Part shown: positions 11,206 to 22,696 of the stretch, one piece after another
Layout of the letters: every line of letters starts with the position of its first letter
Position numbering within the stretch: the stretch's first letter is position 1
NCBI RefSeq assembly: GCF_027409185.1
Contig: NC_084469.1
Location: forward strand, 99,325,835 to 99,389,834
Length of the DNA: 64,000 bases
From: Cynocephalus volans
Taxonomy: Eukaryota; Chordata; Mammalia; Dermoptera; Cynocephalidae
Reading direction: 5' to 3'
The notes under the pieces: generated by a model
The model's input: the letters and a program-made list of their open reading frames with translations, nothing else
Told to the model about the DNA's origin: nothing
Databases searched by the model: none
Made by a program: the position numbers and the translations under genes

Positions 11206-13880
11206 GAAAGAATAATTTTTTTTCCATTGAGATAAAATTGACATAACGAAAAATTAACCATTTCAAAGTGAACAAATCAGTGGCATTTAGTACATTTACA
11301 AAATTACACAACCATCACCTTTATCTAGTTTCTAATTATTTTCTTCACCTCAAAATCAAACTCTGTACCCATTAAGCAATCACTCCCAATTCCTCCTCCC
11401 CCCAGAGCATGCAAACACCAATCTGCTTTCTATTTCTATGGATTTAACTATTCTGTATATTTCATTAAATGAAGTTATACAAGATGCCACCTACTCTGTC
11501 AGGCTTCCTTCATTTAGTGTAAAGCTTTCAGGGTTCATTCTCATTGTAGCAGGCATCCTTCATTACTTTCTGGAGGAAAATGAAGAACACCTGTTAAAGA
11601 TGGAGGCACGCTTGCTTTCCAGGATTTAGACTGTCAGCAGAAATGCAAAAAGACTGGGTCAGCAAAATCTCGCAAGGCTTAACCGCAAACCACAGGCTTC
11701 CTACTGAGTTACCTTGGAGACGGGGAGGTATGGGAGGGGTTTACAGCTGGCTAAAACGTACATAAGACATGCATTTACCCAATAAAGTTGCTTAGTGAGC
11801 GTGCTAAGCCCCAGAACTTTGTGTCTGGTCTCTGGTTGACCACCTCCCCAGGCGGCAGCCCCTAGCTCAAGGCGTTCCCTGAGCAACTCACCTTGCTGCA
11901 CTCTCTTGGCAGGACTGCATGCGGCCCTGCTCCCCGAGGGACTCCTGGCAGAGGCTACCTGTAGTCCTGCCTCCTGAGACCCCAGGGACCAAGAGAAAGG
12001 GGCAACTTTCTATGATAAAATAATATTCTTCTATATTTATATGTTGCATTTTGTTTCTCTATTCATTCACTAGTGGACATTTGGATTGTCTCCAGCTTTG
12101 GCTGCTGTGAACATCAGTGTACTAGGGTTTGAGTACATTTTCATCTCTTTTGGGGTATATACCTAGGAGTAGAATGGCTGGGTCATGGTAATTCTATGTT
12201 TAACTTTCTGAGGAAGCACCACACTGTTTCCCAACGTTGCTGCATATTTTATTTTCCCACCAGCAATGTACAAGGGTTCGTTCCTATTACTCCACAACCT
12301 CTCCAGAACTTATTTTGTTATTTTTTAACTTTTTGTAGCCATCCGAGCAGATGTGAAGTGGTATTTCATTGTGGTGCAGATTTGCATTTCCCTGATTACT
12401 AATGACCAACATCTTTTCATGTGCTTTTTGGCCATACGTACATCTTTTTTTTCTCTCCATTTTTTTTTTTATTGTGGTAAAACATGCAAAACACAAAGAT
12501 TGCCATTGTAAGCATTTTTAAACATACAATTGCATAGAATTAACTATATTCAGAATGCTGTGCAACCACTTCCTCTATCTAGTTCAAAAAATTTTTCGTC
12601 GTCCTGAACATAAACTCTGTACTCATGAAGAAATAACTTCTCATTATTTCCTCCCCATGCAGTCCCCCCACCAGCCCCATTTCTGGTAATCTCTAATCTA
12701 CTTCTGTCTCTGGACTTCTTTTTATTTTTTCTTAATTGGCCCATGACAATTGTATATATTTACCAAGTACAATGTGATATTTGGGTACATTTACACAGTA
12801 TGCAATGATCATATTGGGGTATTTAGCATATGTACATCTTATTTGGAGAAATGTCTATTCAAGTCTTTGCCCATTTTTAATTGTCTTGTTTGTCTTTTTG
12901 TTGTTGAATTGTTTTTTGTACATTTTGGATACTAGACCTTTCTCTGACACTATTTGCAAAAATTTTTTCCCATCTTTTAGGTTATCTTTTCACTTTCTCA
13001 GTACAGTCCTTTGATACACAAAAGTTTTTAATTTTGATGAAGTTCAATTTATTTTTTCTTTTGTTGTGCATACTTTTGGTGTCATGTCTAAAAATTCATT
13101 GCCATATCCAAAGTCATGAAGCATTACTCAAGAGTAATTTCTTCCAAGAGTTTTATAGTTTTAGTACATATACTTAGCATGTTAATTTATTTTGAGTTTT
13201 TGTGTATGATAGGGGCTCAATTTTACTCTTCTGCATCAAGTTGTACACCAGCACCATCAGATGAAAAGATTCTTCTCTCCACATTGAATGACCTTGGCAT
13301 CTTTGTCAAAAACCGGTTGGCAATAGATTTGGGTTTATTTATGGTTATTTCTAAATTCTCTTCCATTATTACATAATCCTATCCTTATGCCAGTACCACA
13401 CTGTTTTGATTTTGTTAGATTTGTAGTAAGTTCTGATACTGGGTAATGTGAGCTTTCCAACTTTGTTCTTTTTCATGATTGTTTTAGCTCTTCGAGAATT
13501 CTTCAATTCTACATGAATTTTAAGATTGGCTTTCTCCATTTCTACAAAAATTGTCATTGTAACTTTGATAGAGACTGCACTGAATCTATAGATTGCTTTG
13601 GGTTGTATTGCCATCTTAACTGTACTAAGTCTTCCAATCCATAAACATGGATGTCTTCCCTTTATTTAGGTTTTCTTAATATGTTTCAACAATGTTATGT
13701 AGTTTCCAGTGTACAAATCTTTCACCCCCTTCTTTAAATTGATTTCTAGATGTTTCATTCCTTCAGATACTGTAGTAAATGGAATTGTTTCCTAAATCTC
13801 TTTTTTGGATCATTCACTGATAGTGTATAGAAATGCAAGCGATTTTGTGCACTGATCTTGTACCCTGCAACTGATACTGG
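11206..13880 (-). mobile_element. Antisense L1 (3' UTR and ORF2 3' part), interrupted by a solo LTR and by other L1 3' ends
   Basis: Reading the minus strand, the region gives a typical old L1 3' UTR (11210-11570 and 12011-12455) and then the 3' part of ORF2 (about 12835-13880; for example the complement of 'gattgctttgggttgtattg' and 'tcttccaatccataaacatg'). Between them are a solo LTR at 11571-12004 and two further antisense L1 3' ends at about 12456-12720 and 12721-12830. Repeated L1 insertion into an L1 explains the order. All copies are decayed. Confidence 0.8.
11571..12004 (+). mobile_element. Solo LTR fossil with 6-bp target-site duplication
   Basis: The element starts TGGAGG, ends GGGGCA and is flanked on both sides by ACTTTC (11565-11570 and 12005-12010). 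Inside is AATAAAGTTGCTTAGTGAG at about 11789, the poly-A signal and R-region start of a retroviral LTR. It splits the L1 copy around it, so it is younger than that L1. No internal region remains, as expected after LTR-LTR recombination. The family looks ERV1-like; I cannot name the subfamily. Confidence 0.75.
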
Positions 13881-14590
13881 GGGCACTCAGCTCCTTGGAT
13901 GAGTCTCTCTAAAATGTGACACCTGGCACAGGTCCAGCTGCTTGCCCCTTTTCAAAAGCAAACCATTCAAAAGTCAGGTGCTGGTGAAAATGGAAGTCAG
14001 CTTTTATTCAGGAATACCAGCAACCTGAGGAGAGATGTTAGGCTAACCCATCTCTCTGGTAAACCTGAAGCAGAATGGCCAGACTAAAGCTATCTCCAAG
14101 ATTAAGATTTACTGAGGGGTTTATAAAGAGGGAGCTGAGGGAAGAGAATGTGGGACATGAAAAGCAGTAGGGAGGAAAACATGAGCTGTGGGGGCTCTGC
14201 TCACAGAGCCAGGCCTCTCCAAGACTCCATCTGGTTTCTGCTCCTGTCCTTGCTGTTATCTCAGGGTCCTCCTGGAGAGATGAAATCAGCACAGCTTTAC
14301 TGATGTCTTCTTTGGTTTCCCAGTGTCTGGATAGTACGTGCAAGTCTGCAAGTTTGCAGCTTCAGGTTGGCTGGAAAACAACCTTACATTCATGTAAATA
14401 ATGTCATCTTGCCCGATAACCAAGGTTCAAATTATCAAATAACCATGGGGAAAGAGGGAACTCGGAGAAATGCATGCCAGGCGGGGGGAAAAAGTGATTG
14501 GGATTGTTACCATTGCTTTCCACTAGTCCTTGGGGGAAATCATGAAATCAACTGATCATGGGGCAGGGAGGAACTTTACAAACACTTACC
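13881..14590 (-). mobile_element. LTR fossil, ERV1-like, antisense
   Basis: The minus strand has the order TG start near 14580, a TATA-like 'tttataaacccctcag' (complement at about 14110-14125), AATAAAAGCTGAC (complement at about 13997-14010) and an end near the L1 boundary at 13881. This is the layout of a retroviral LTR about 0.7 kb long. The boundaries are approximate and no flanking viral interior is seen. Confidence 0.5.
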
Positions 14591-14689
14591 CTTGGACATG
14601 AGGCAATAGCAGCCATACCACAAATGGATGCTTTGGAAAGATGGGTGGGATGTAGGAACACTGCAATCATGCCAACCGTTCTTGTGAGG

Positions 14690-15634
14690 TCACCACTTTG
14701 GCCTGAGCCCAACTCTGCTGACCATTTTGACTAAAGCCATCTGCACCTCCCGGTTCCTCAGACTATAGATGAGGGGGTTGAGTGTGGGGGTGACAGCGCT
14801 GTAGAAGAGGGAGATCACATTGTCCACGTGTGGATTGTGGTAGGCACCAGGCACCATGTACATAAACACGGCTGTGCCATAAAAGAGTCCCACTACAGTG
14901 ATGTGTGAGGAGCATGTGGCGAAGGCCTTGTTTCGGGCTTCCCCTGAGCGCATGCCTAGAACGGCCCTGAACACGAGGCCGTAGGACGTGGCAATGAGGG
15001 AAAGGGGGAATACGAGGATCAGTACCCCCGAGATGGACAGCACCAACTCGTAGGCAGAGGTATCTGCACAGGAGAGCTTCAGCAGGGCTGGCACCTCACA
15101 GAAGAAGTGGTCCACGATGTGAGACGCACAGTACGGGAAGCTCAGGGTGATGGAGGTCTGGATGGAGGCGTTGAGCACACCTGCCAGCCAGGAGGAGCCC
15201 ACCATGAGCAGGCACACCTGGTGTCTCATGAGCACAGGGTACCGCAGAGGGTGGCACACGGCTACATAACGGTCATAGGACATGAGGGCCAAGAGGACAC
15301 CCTCAGCCACACCCATCAGTGTCAGGAAGAATATTTGAGCGGCACAACCCCCGAAAGAGATGGAGCCTTCTCCCTGCAGAAAATCTGATGCCATCTTGGG
15401 AATGGTGACCAGAGGGAAGCCAATGTCAAACAGAGAGAGCTGGCTGAGAAGAAAGTACATGGGTGTGTGGAGCCGCGAGTCCATGTGCATCAAGAAAAGC
15501 AGAGTCATGTTGCCCAGAAGACCCATGATAAACATGGTGGACACCAGGGAGAAGAGGGGCTGACCAGACCCTGAGCGACTGAAGAGGCCCACCAGAATGA
15601 AGTCAGAGGCCACTGATTGGTTCACATCCCCCAT
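14690..15634 (-). CDS. OR2Z1: Olfactory receptor, OR2Z1 ortholog
   Basis: This is an odorant-binding class A GPCR of olfactory neurons, family 2, encoded in one intronless frame of 314 residues from MGDVNQSVASDF to GLRPKW. It has an N-terminal glycosylation site (NQS), LHTPMYFLLSQLSLFDIG in TM2, MSYDRYVAVCHPLRYP after TM3 (the OR DRY motif), KAFATCSSHITVV in TM6 and PTLNPLIYSLRNREV in TM7. The N-terminal 16 residues, and most of the protein as I recall it, match human OR2Z1, whose neighbour in human 19p13.2 is ACTL9, also present here. Start context and length are normal for the family. The gene is divergently placed relative to ACTL9, 21.5 kb away. No defects are visible. Confidence 0.96.
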   Translation of the reverse strand: MGDVNQSVASDFILVGLFSRSGSGQPLFSLVSTMFIMGLLGNMTLLFLMHMDSRLHTPMYFLLSQLSLFDIGFPLVTIPKMASDFLQGEGSISFGGCAAQIFFLTLMGVAEGVLLALMSYDRYVAVCHPLRYPVLMRHQVCLLMVGSSWLAGVLNASIQTSITLSFPYCASHIVDHFFCEVPALLKLSCADTSAYELVLSISGVLILVFPLSLIATSYGLVFRAVLGMRSGEARNKAFATCSSHITVVGLFYGTAVFMYMVPGAYHNPHVDNVISLFYSAVTPTLNPLIYSLRNREVQMALVKMVSRVGLRPKW

Positions 15635-16045
15635 GTTTTACACAACATACATTAGCTGCAGGAAGAACAGACCTGTGGCAAGAATCCTGAGTGGGGAGAC
15701 AGACTAATTTTCATCCCACGTGCCAGCTTCCATCGACTGGTAGTGGCTGTCTGGGATGCTGTCTTAAGAAGAGTTATGAGGCCACAGCTGGAATCATTGG
15801 GGAAAGAGAAAAAAGCATTGATCCATTAGTGATGTCCGTCACAGGTGTGGGATGGGAGAGAAGCAACTTTCATCTCTGAATGAGACACCTGGCCATGCCC
15901 CAGTCAGGAGCTACCCACTGATCCTTGTAGTCAAACTTTTGAGGTCTGAGCAAAAGACAGTGACATAGACCTGGTGGAATACTTCCATATCTGTCATCCT
16001 AAGGATCCTGGGGCCAAAGCAGAGGTGAGATACCAAAAAGGCTGG

Positions 16046-16460
16046 TGTATTAGTCCATTTCTGTTGCTTATAACAAAATATCTGGAACTGGGTGATGTGT
16101 AAGAAAACAAAATTTATTGCTCACAGTTTCAGAGGCTGGGACGTCCAAAGTCAAGGGAACATGTCTGGTGAGAGTCTTCTTGGTGGTGGCTTTACAGCAA
16201 TGCAGGGGTCTCACGTGGCAGAAAATGAAGGAGCAGAGAGAGACTCTCAGATGCTGCCCTTTTAAAGCCCCCAAAACCACACCCATGACCACCATTATTA
16301 ATCCATTCACTGCGGCATGGTCCTACAATCTAATCAACAACCCAAGGCCCCATCTTTCAATTACCATAATAGGATTTCCCACCCACCCCCAACCGTTACA
16401 GTGGCAATTAAGCTTCTAATATACGGACTTTGGGGGACACAATTCAATCAATCCACAGCA
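16046..16460 (-). mobile_element. Solo MaLR (MST/THE1-like) LTR fossil, antisense
   Basis: The minus strand reads as a MaLR LTR, with 'tggactttgg'-type motifs replaced by decayed versions, AATAAATTTTG near its 3' end and a close in 'atggactaatacac'. It is flanked by GCTGG (16041-16045) and GCTAG (16461-16465), a 5-bp target duplication with one difference, as ERVL-class elements make. Confidence 0.8.
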
Positions 16461-17102
16461 GCTAGAAAGTGAAAAAGGAGATGGTGGAGTTGAAGCAGCA
16501 AACCAAGCAAGAGAACAGAGAAAAGGGCTTGGGTCCAAATGCCTAGATGAGAATCTGGAGCAAAGAGAAATCTATGATTAGCCAGCGCTGGATCTCATTG
16601 AGGGTATGAATCTAGGGTGTGCGAGCCATAGAAGAACCATGACAGCAAGTTGAGCGACCTCAGGTTGGAGATTGAATAACCCTGGGTTGAGGGGAGGGGA
16701 TGGTTGTTAACGAGCTCAGCTATTACTGGTGTCTTCGTGGCATTGGATAGTAGAGTAGCTATCTGTGGGCGGTCTGACTCAGTTTCAAGGACTGCTGTGA
16801 GACACCAGCCCTGGAAGATTTTGCATCTTGAAAAAACATTCCCTGAGTGAATGACGTGGACAAGAAAGATGACCAACGACCAGGAGGAGCTGCACACTTA
16901 AATCAGGAATACTTCATTTCCTTGGAAAACTCCACACTCCCAAAATCCAGATTGCCCTGGAATACCATGCACCACCCACAATTCCAACAATGGAAACACA
17001 GAGAAGAAGGCATTAGAGCTGAGTTTTGAAGGTTGGAGTTTCCTGGCAGCAAGAGAAGGGGAAATTGCTCTCGGCAGAAGGAATAGATTTCACGGGCTGT
17101 GT

Positions 17103-17335
17103 GGACTGGTGGTTAAGAAAATGCACCCAGGAGTAAGATTAAAATGGGCTTGGATCCCACCTCAACCACTTTGTAGCAGCATGACCTTGGGTAGTTACTC
17201 AACCTCAGTTTCTTCATCCATAAAATGGGTTGCAATAATCTGGGTCACAGGCATTGCTGTGAAGATTAACAAAAGCATGAATGTTAAGATCTCAGTGCCT
17301 CTCACGTGGCAAGTGCTCATAAATTGTAAATATCG
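17103..17335 (+). repeat. MIR SINE
   Basis: Contains the MIR core and 3' half: 'agcatgaccttgggtagtta', 'tcagtttcttcatccataaa' and 'aagtgctcataaat'. Ancient mammalian tRNA-derived SINE, plus strand. Confidence 0.8.
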
Positions 17336-17611
17336 CTAATTCGCTAGAGAAGAAAGGCATTAAAGGTCACTGGCTGGGGTGCCCTGTGCTTATCACAGTG
17401 CCAGGCACATGGGACATTCTCAGCCTGTGTTGGCTTTTGTAGTTATTAGTCAACGTTAAGGCCCTTTCTGTAGTCAAGCATGACCCTGTCCCGCTCGTCT
17501 TCTCTAGTGCTGCTGTGTGACGCCATTGTTCTTACTGGATAGAAACTACCTGCCCCTTCTCTGGCTTCTGAGATACATTAGCAGAGGCTGTAAAGTCCAT
17601 TTTCCCCTTCT

Positions 17612-17855
17612 GCATCTCCATTAGTGTATAACAAGGTTTTTTCACCTTGGCAATATTGGGGGATGGATCATTCTTTGTCATGGGAGGGGAGCCATCCCGC
17701 ACCTTGTAGAACGTTTAACAGCACCCCTAACCTCTTTTATCTGATAGATGCCAATAGCACTCCTCCTATTCAAGTTATGACAACTAAAAATGGCTCTAGA
17801 CATTGCCAAATGTCCTCTGGGGTGCAAAATCACTCTCGATTGAGAACCTCTGGCT
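17612..17855 (-). mobile_element. MER20-like hAT-Charlie DNA transposon, antisense
   Basis: Recognised from the complement of the MER20 start: 'cattgccaaatgtcctctgg' and 'gattgagaacctctgg' near 17800-17850, with 'aggggagccatcccgcacc' in the middle. Non-autonomous hAT element with decayed ends. Some MER20 copies act as uterine enhancers in placentals; nothing here shows that this copy does. Confidence 0.7.
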
Positions 17856-18189
17856 TACAGTTTCAGGAGATTTGGGCTTACTGTGAACTGTAGGGATTTC
17901 TTTCATCAAGTTCTCTTCCAGATGTTAGTTTTTTAATTACATTAAGCTCAAACCAAGGACTATCTCACCATTTCCATGTCTCCTTATGGAAAAAAAAATT
18001 AATCTTTCCAATTTGCTCCCACATTAGAGCCAAGAAGTTCCCCCTAGTCACACCAAGTATCCCAGCTAGTAAAATAGCATTTACTGCAGATCCTTGTTAA
18101 AGGCTAGGTAAGTCCACAAAAGAATCTGGTCCTTCTCTGTCCACTCATGTATCCCCACCCTGAAAAGAGCTGACACCAGTTGAGTGCTG

Positions 18190-18480
18190 ACTTTGTAATA
18201 GGCATCTAGAGAAGTGTTTTACATGCTTAAGGCATTTAATTCTCAAGATCAGGAGATGAATGTTGCGGAACCAGATGAATGTACTTAAATGCCACTGAAC
18301 GACACACTTAAAAATGATTAAAATGGTGAATTTTGTCATGTATATCTTATCACAATAAAAAAATAAAGAACACTGCCTGTGGGCCTTATTATTTATCTGT
18401 ATTTTTTGGATGAGAGGACAGGAATTCAAGAAGTGTAGTGACCTGTCTAGCATCACCCTGCAAGCATGTCACAGAGCAAG
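18190..18480 (-). repeat. MIR split by a short L1 3' end (18255-18370, +)
   Basis: MIR-like sequence ('gtaataggcatctagagaag', 'aaggcatttaattctcaaga') stops at about 18255. An L1 3' terminus ('cttaaaaatgattaaaatgg' with an A-rich end) occupies 18255-18370, and MIR-like sequence resumes ('aagtgtagtgacctgtctag'). The L1 therefore inserted into an existing MIR. Confidence 0.6.
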
Positions 18481-18568
18481 ATCTGAACAAAATAGGGAAC
18501 TAATTCCAAAGTCTCTGTTTTTCCATCAGCAGTCCATGCATATCCTCAAACATGTTCAGGATTTGCTT

Positions 18569-18954
18569 CACACACACACACACACACACGCACACACGCA
18601 CACACGCACACACACATGCACACGCATGCACACACACACACACGCACACACACGCACACACGCACACACACACACGCACACACACACGCACACACACGCA
18701 CACACGCACACACACACGCACACACACACACACACGCACACACACACGCACACACACACGCACACACACACGCACACACACATGCACACGCATGCACACA
18801 CACGCACACGTGCACACACACACATGCACACGCATGCACACACACACACGCACACACACATGCACACACACGCACACACGCACACACACACACACACATG
18901 CACACGCATGCACACACACACACACACATGCACACGCATGCACACACACACACC
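18569..18954. repeat. Large (CA)n array with CACACG and CATGCACACGCATG variants
   Basis: About 385 bp of alternating purine-pyrimidine sequence. Interruptions are ordered: CACG units are frequent, and an inverted-repeat block CATGCACACGCATG recurs about five times (near 18614, 18780, 18822, 18897 and 18927). The long open frames on both strands here (Thr-His or Cys-Val repeats) are artefacts of the dinucleotide. Confidence 0.95.
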
Positions 18955-19278
18955 TGACTCCCATTCACCACTAGGTTATGATTTTTGGCTAATAGGTGAT
19001 CGTGCTCCAGTCTTTCCCAGTACAGAAGCCATACTTACCAACCATCAGGACCCGGAACTCTTCTCGGAGTGATGTTTCCTTTCCCCTGATACCAGGCACC
19101 ATGGCCCTTTGGGATGATAAAATAAGTGTCTGAGCTAAAGACTCCCCAGAATATCCCTTAAGACTCCAGAACTCTCTCAGGGAGAAGCCACACAGGTTGA
19201 TGTTTTTGTCTGGAATATAGTGTGCTCACCCCCCACTGGTTCCTCTGATCTTTCTTCTGTTTTCAAAGACCCTCATCT

Positions 19279-19332
<54 letters not shown>

Positions 19333-19365
19333 GCACACACACACACACACACACGCGTGCGTGTG
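19279..19365. repeat. Compound (TC)n(AC)n microsatellite
   Basis: About 26 TC units run into about 10 AC units, then ACGCGTGCGTGTG. A pure, probably polymorphic microsatellite. Confidence 0.95.
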
Positions 19366-20029
19366 CCCCCAAACTCACCTTTCCTTCCAGGATACCCCCT
19401 GTCTTTGATGCATCTAAAAAAATAAAAATAAAAATCCCTGGGCTTTGGGATCTCCAGGCAGCAATTTCTCTAATCCATTTGTGATCCCCTTGTGTCCTGA
19501 GCTTTAGACATACTCTTTCTTTCAAAACCACCTTTGGAAAAAAAAAAATCACCCATCCAACCTCCCCAACCTCTGCCCCATAGTCATATGGGCAGAGCTG
19601 GAAAAAGCAGCCATGACTCTCTCTAATCTGGACAGGAACATCTCACCAGGACTCCTAAATTAACTCTGATTTGGGTTGAAAAGGAGACTCACTGTCAAGT
19701 TTTAGGGTTGTGGTTTTATCTCTCCCTTTCCCCGTTTTCCACATGGATGCCAAATTTGGACCCAGGGGTCTCTTTGCTGACACTGAGAGACCAGGGGGAA
19801 GTAGTGACATTATTTTCTTATTGCAAATAAAATTCTCACATTGCTCCACTATGACCAGGCATGATCTGGATCTTTGGCCACCTTAATAATCAAATAATGA
19901 CATGACAGTTTGCAGGACACTGTCACTGATATTCTTTATTTAATCCTCATATCTAATTACTACAGCTCAAGAATCCACAGCAGAGCTTGCTCAATAAATA
20001 GTTGCAAATGAACACATCCTGTGAGGGAA

Positions 20030-20180
20030 ATGATATTTTTGTTAGAACTAATGTTATGGAAAAACAGGGTAAGAGAGGGTAAGTGACTTACCTAAAGTCA
20101 CACAGCTACTAAGAAGGCAGGCTAGGATTTGAACCCCCATCCGTCTGATTTCAAATTCTCAGATCTCTCTACTCTGGATG
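20030..20180 (-). repeat. MIR SINE, antisense
   Basis: The string 'gtaagtgacttacctaaagt' with 'cacagctactaagaaggcag' and 'gatttgaaccc' is the complement of the MIR core and A/B-box side. Confidence 0.75.
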
Positions 20181-20787
20181 CCGCCTCTTTCTTGGAGTTA
20201 ACACTCAACTTGTCTGCCCTGGAGTTCTGAGCTGAGAATCACTTGTGTATGGACATTGACTCGAGGAGCTGAGCTGAAGATGTCCCCAACCTATGCCAGA
20301 AATGTTGTTTTAGTCTCAGCCCCATGGCAAAAGTCAGGTTCTCACCCCTTGCTGCTTCCAGCATCTCTTATAGGAAGTTAGGCATGAATGTCAATATGGG
20401 TGGCCTCCTGCTGTCTAGAGGTCTGACCCGCTTGGGTTCACAGCAGTGACAAAAGACAAGGAAAAAAGCATTCAGTCTCACAATGAGACATCTGCCAGCA
20501 GGGTGGCAAATGTCAGCGAGGTAGACAACAGTTCATCTTTCCATCTAAATCCCTATATAGATGCAACCCAACGTGCTTGCATCTTGGATATCTGCCGTAT
20601 TCAACTATGCACTTCAGTGCTGCCCATCTTTCCTGTGGTTATAAAATCAGCAGGTCTTCAGGCCCATCCTGCCACCAACACCTATTCTCTAAACCGTGGT
20701 TGGACGCCCAATGTCGCTGCAAACCTTTGTTCCAAGCTCTCACCCCCCTCACCAGGGTCTGTGTGCAGACAGCGTGAGGCCCCTTCT

Positions 20788-21100
20788 CAATGCTCCATGA
20801 GCAGGCCAACCCCCCCTCACTCCAGGACAGTCTCTGATAAAACCTCCCTGAATTCCAGCATCATGGGCTTAACCAGTGCAACCTCAGTCTTTGCAAAGAT
20901 AAACATCATTGTCTGGGGGTGGAGGCTCCAGGGGAGAACTGTTGCATCAGAAGTCCTCTGGGTCTCCCTTTCTGCTAGAGAGAAAATTAGCTGCAGTGGA
21001 AGCCTAGAGCCCTTGATATATGGATTGTCCCTGGAGGATTATGAAAGAACATTTACTCATCTCTCAGTTAACCACAGGAAGGATGGGCAGCACTGAGGTG
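20788..21100 (+). repeat. Unnamed dispersed repeat, copy A
   Basis: This segment is similar to 30589-30910. Both share 'ctctgataa..acctccc', a block around GAGAAAATTAGCTGCAGTG (here about 20980-21000), and a closing part with 'cagttaaccacag' here and 'aattaactgcagcg' there. The copies are old (many differences) but collinear over about 300 bp. I cannot name the family. Confidence 0.5.
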
Positions 21101-22313
21101 GATAGTTGAATATGGCAGATATCTAAGTCCTTTCATTTGGATCTACATAGGAGACAGGAATGAGGGAATCTATTGCTGAAAAAGGCACCCCATGCTCGAA
21201 AAAAAAATACGATGTCCAAGAGATCTCTTCTGAGTTAAATAATGAGGCAGTGATGGCGGTGGAACAGTCAGGAGGCAGCTTTCCTCAGATGAGACATTTC
21301 TTCCACTAAACTCCATCCTTGAGGGGTCTCCAAGACTCAGAGAATCAATGGTCTAGGGATAGATGATTCTAGTGCCCATGAGTTTATGGTGCGCCCATGG
21401 CCAGAGGCAGGAGAAATGGCAGAGACCAGAGAGCCAGGCTACCACTGTGGGAAGTAAAAGGTAACCCTCTTGAGACCAAGGCAGAGTGAGTTAACGAGAC
21501 TGCTTCTCGAAACAAAGCTGAGTCAGAAAGGTGGCACTAAGGTGGAACCCGGTAGAAGCAGAAACAAAAGTGACATATGTTAAGTCCCTGAAAAATAGTA
21601 TGTAGCTACCAGCAATTCCTTATGCCATGCCACCACTCTACTTCCACGCCCATGCAGACACGAGTAACCAATCCATTATTTCCTACCTCTAAGCTTGGAT
21701 GGAGCTTCTCAACGCAGCAATCCACAGGGCCAGACCTTACCAACTGGATTTGACATTCCTCAGGAAATCTGCTTCCCAAGTGGACTTTAAACCAGTACTT
21801 AAAGCAGTTATGACTGTCTGCGTGGAGATAAGGAGCTTGGACCAGAAAGTTATTCAACACTGCTGTGGATTGAATGTCCCACCAAGGCTGATTGAAACTT
21901 AATCCTCACTGTGACAATGTTAAGAGGGTGGGAAATCCTATGACGGTAATTGAAAGGTGGGGTCCTAAAGAGGTGATTAGATTGTGAGAACTTTATCCTC
22001 ATGAATGGATTGATCTATTCGTGGAGTAATGGGCGTGGTTCTAATGGCTTTGAGAGGAGAGAAGCTGAGAAGCTTAGCTCTCTCTTGCTCAGCGATTTTG
22101 CCATGTGACACCCTGCATCACCAGGAAAAGGCTCTCACCAGATGTGTTCCCTGGACTTTGGACTTCCCAGCCTCCAAAACTAAGCAATAAATATTATTTC
22201 TTTACAAGTTATCTGGATTCAGGAATTTCTGTTATAAGGAAAAAAAATGGACTAATACAGAAAATTTGTACCAAAGAAGTGGGTGTTGTTTGTAATAAAA
22301 ACTTGAAAATGTG

Positions 22314-22416
22314 GGGGCTGGCCGGTGGCTCACTTGGGAGAGCGTGGTGCTGACAACACCAAGTCAAGGGTTGAGATCCCCTTACCAGGCATCTTTTAAA
22401 AAAAGAAAGAAAGACA
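22314..22416 (+). mobile_element. tRNA-derived CYN-like SINE, monomer, with target duplication
   Basis: Reads 'ggctggccggtggctcactt' through 'gagatccccttaccaggcat' and an A-rich tail. Flanked by GAAAATGTG at 22305-22313 and 22417-22425. The A-box-like 'tggctcacttgggagag' and B-box-like 'gttgagatcccc' show tRNA ancestry. Inserted in the MaLR provirus. Confidence 0.85.
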
Positions 22417-22524
22417 GAAAATGTGAAGCAGCTTTGGAACTGGGTGTTGTGCAGAGGCTGGAAGAATTTGGAGGAGCAGGTTAGAAAAAGCTTAGATGCT
22501 GGTGAGAGTTTAAAAGATAAGGGA

Positions 22525-22696
22525 GGGCCGACCCTGTGGCTCACTCGGGAGAGTGTGGCGCTGGGAGCGCCGAGGCTATGGGTTTGGATCCTATATAGGG
22601 ATGGCCGGTGTGCTCACTAGCTGAGCACAGTGCAGATGACACCAAGCCAAGGGTTGTGATCCCCTTACCAGTAAAAAAATAAATAAATAAATAAAG
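22525..22696 (+). mobile_element. tRNA-derived CYN-like SINE, dimer
   Basis: Two related tRNA-like units are joined through 'tatagggatggccggtg'. The first has 'tggctcactcgggagagtg' and 'ggtttggatcc', the second 'gtgctcactagctgagc' and 'gttgtgatccccttacc', and the tail is (AAAT)n. It lies inside the MaLR interior. I did not resolve its flanking duplication. Confidence 0.85.

Noticed and set aside
18410-19072. Long Thr-His and Cys-Val open frames on both strands
   Set aside because: Pure translation products of the CA array; present in nearly every frame.
20446-21096. 216-codon open frame on the plus strand
   Set aside because: Overlaps a dispersed repeat copy, no protein family, no splice or codon evidence.
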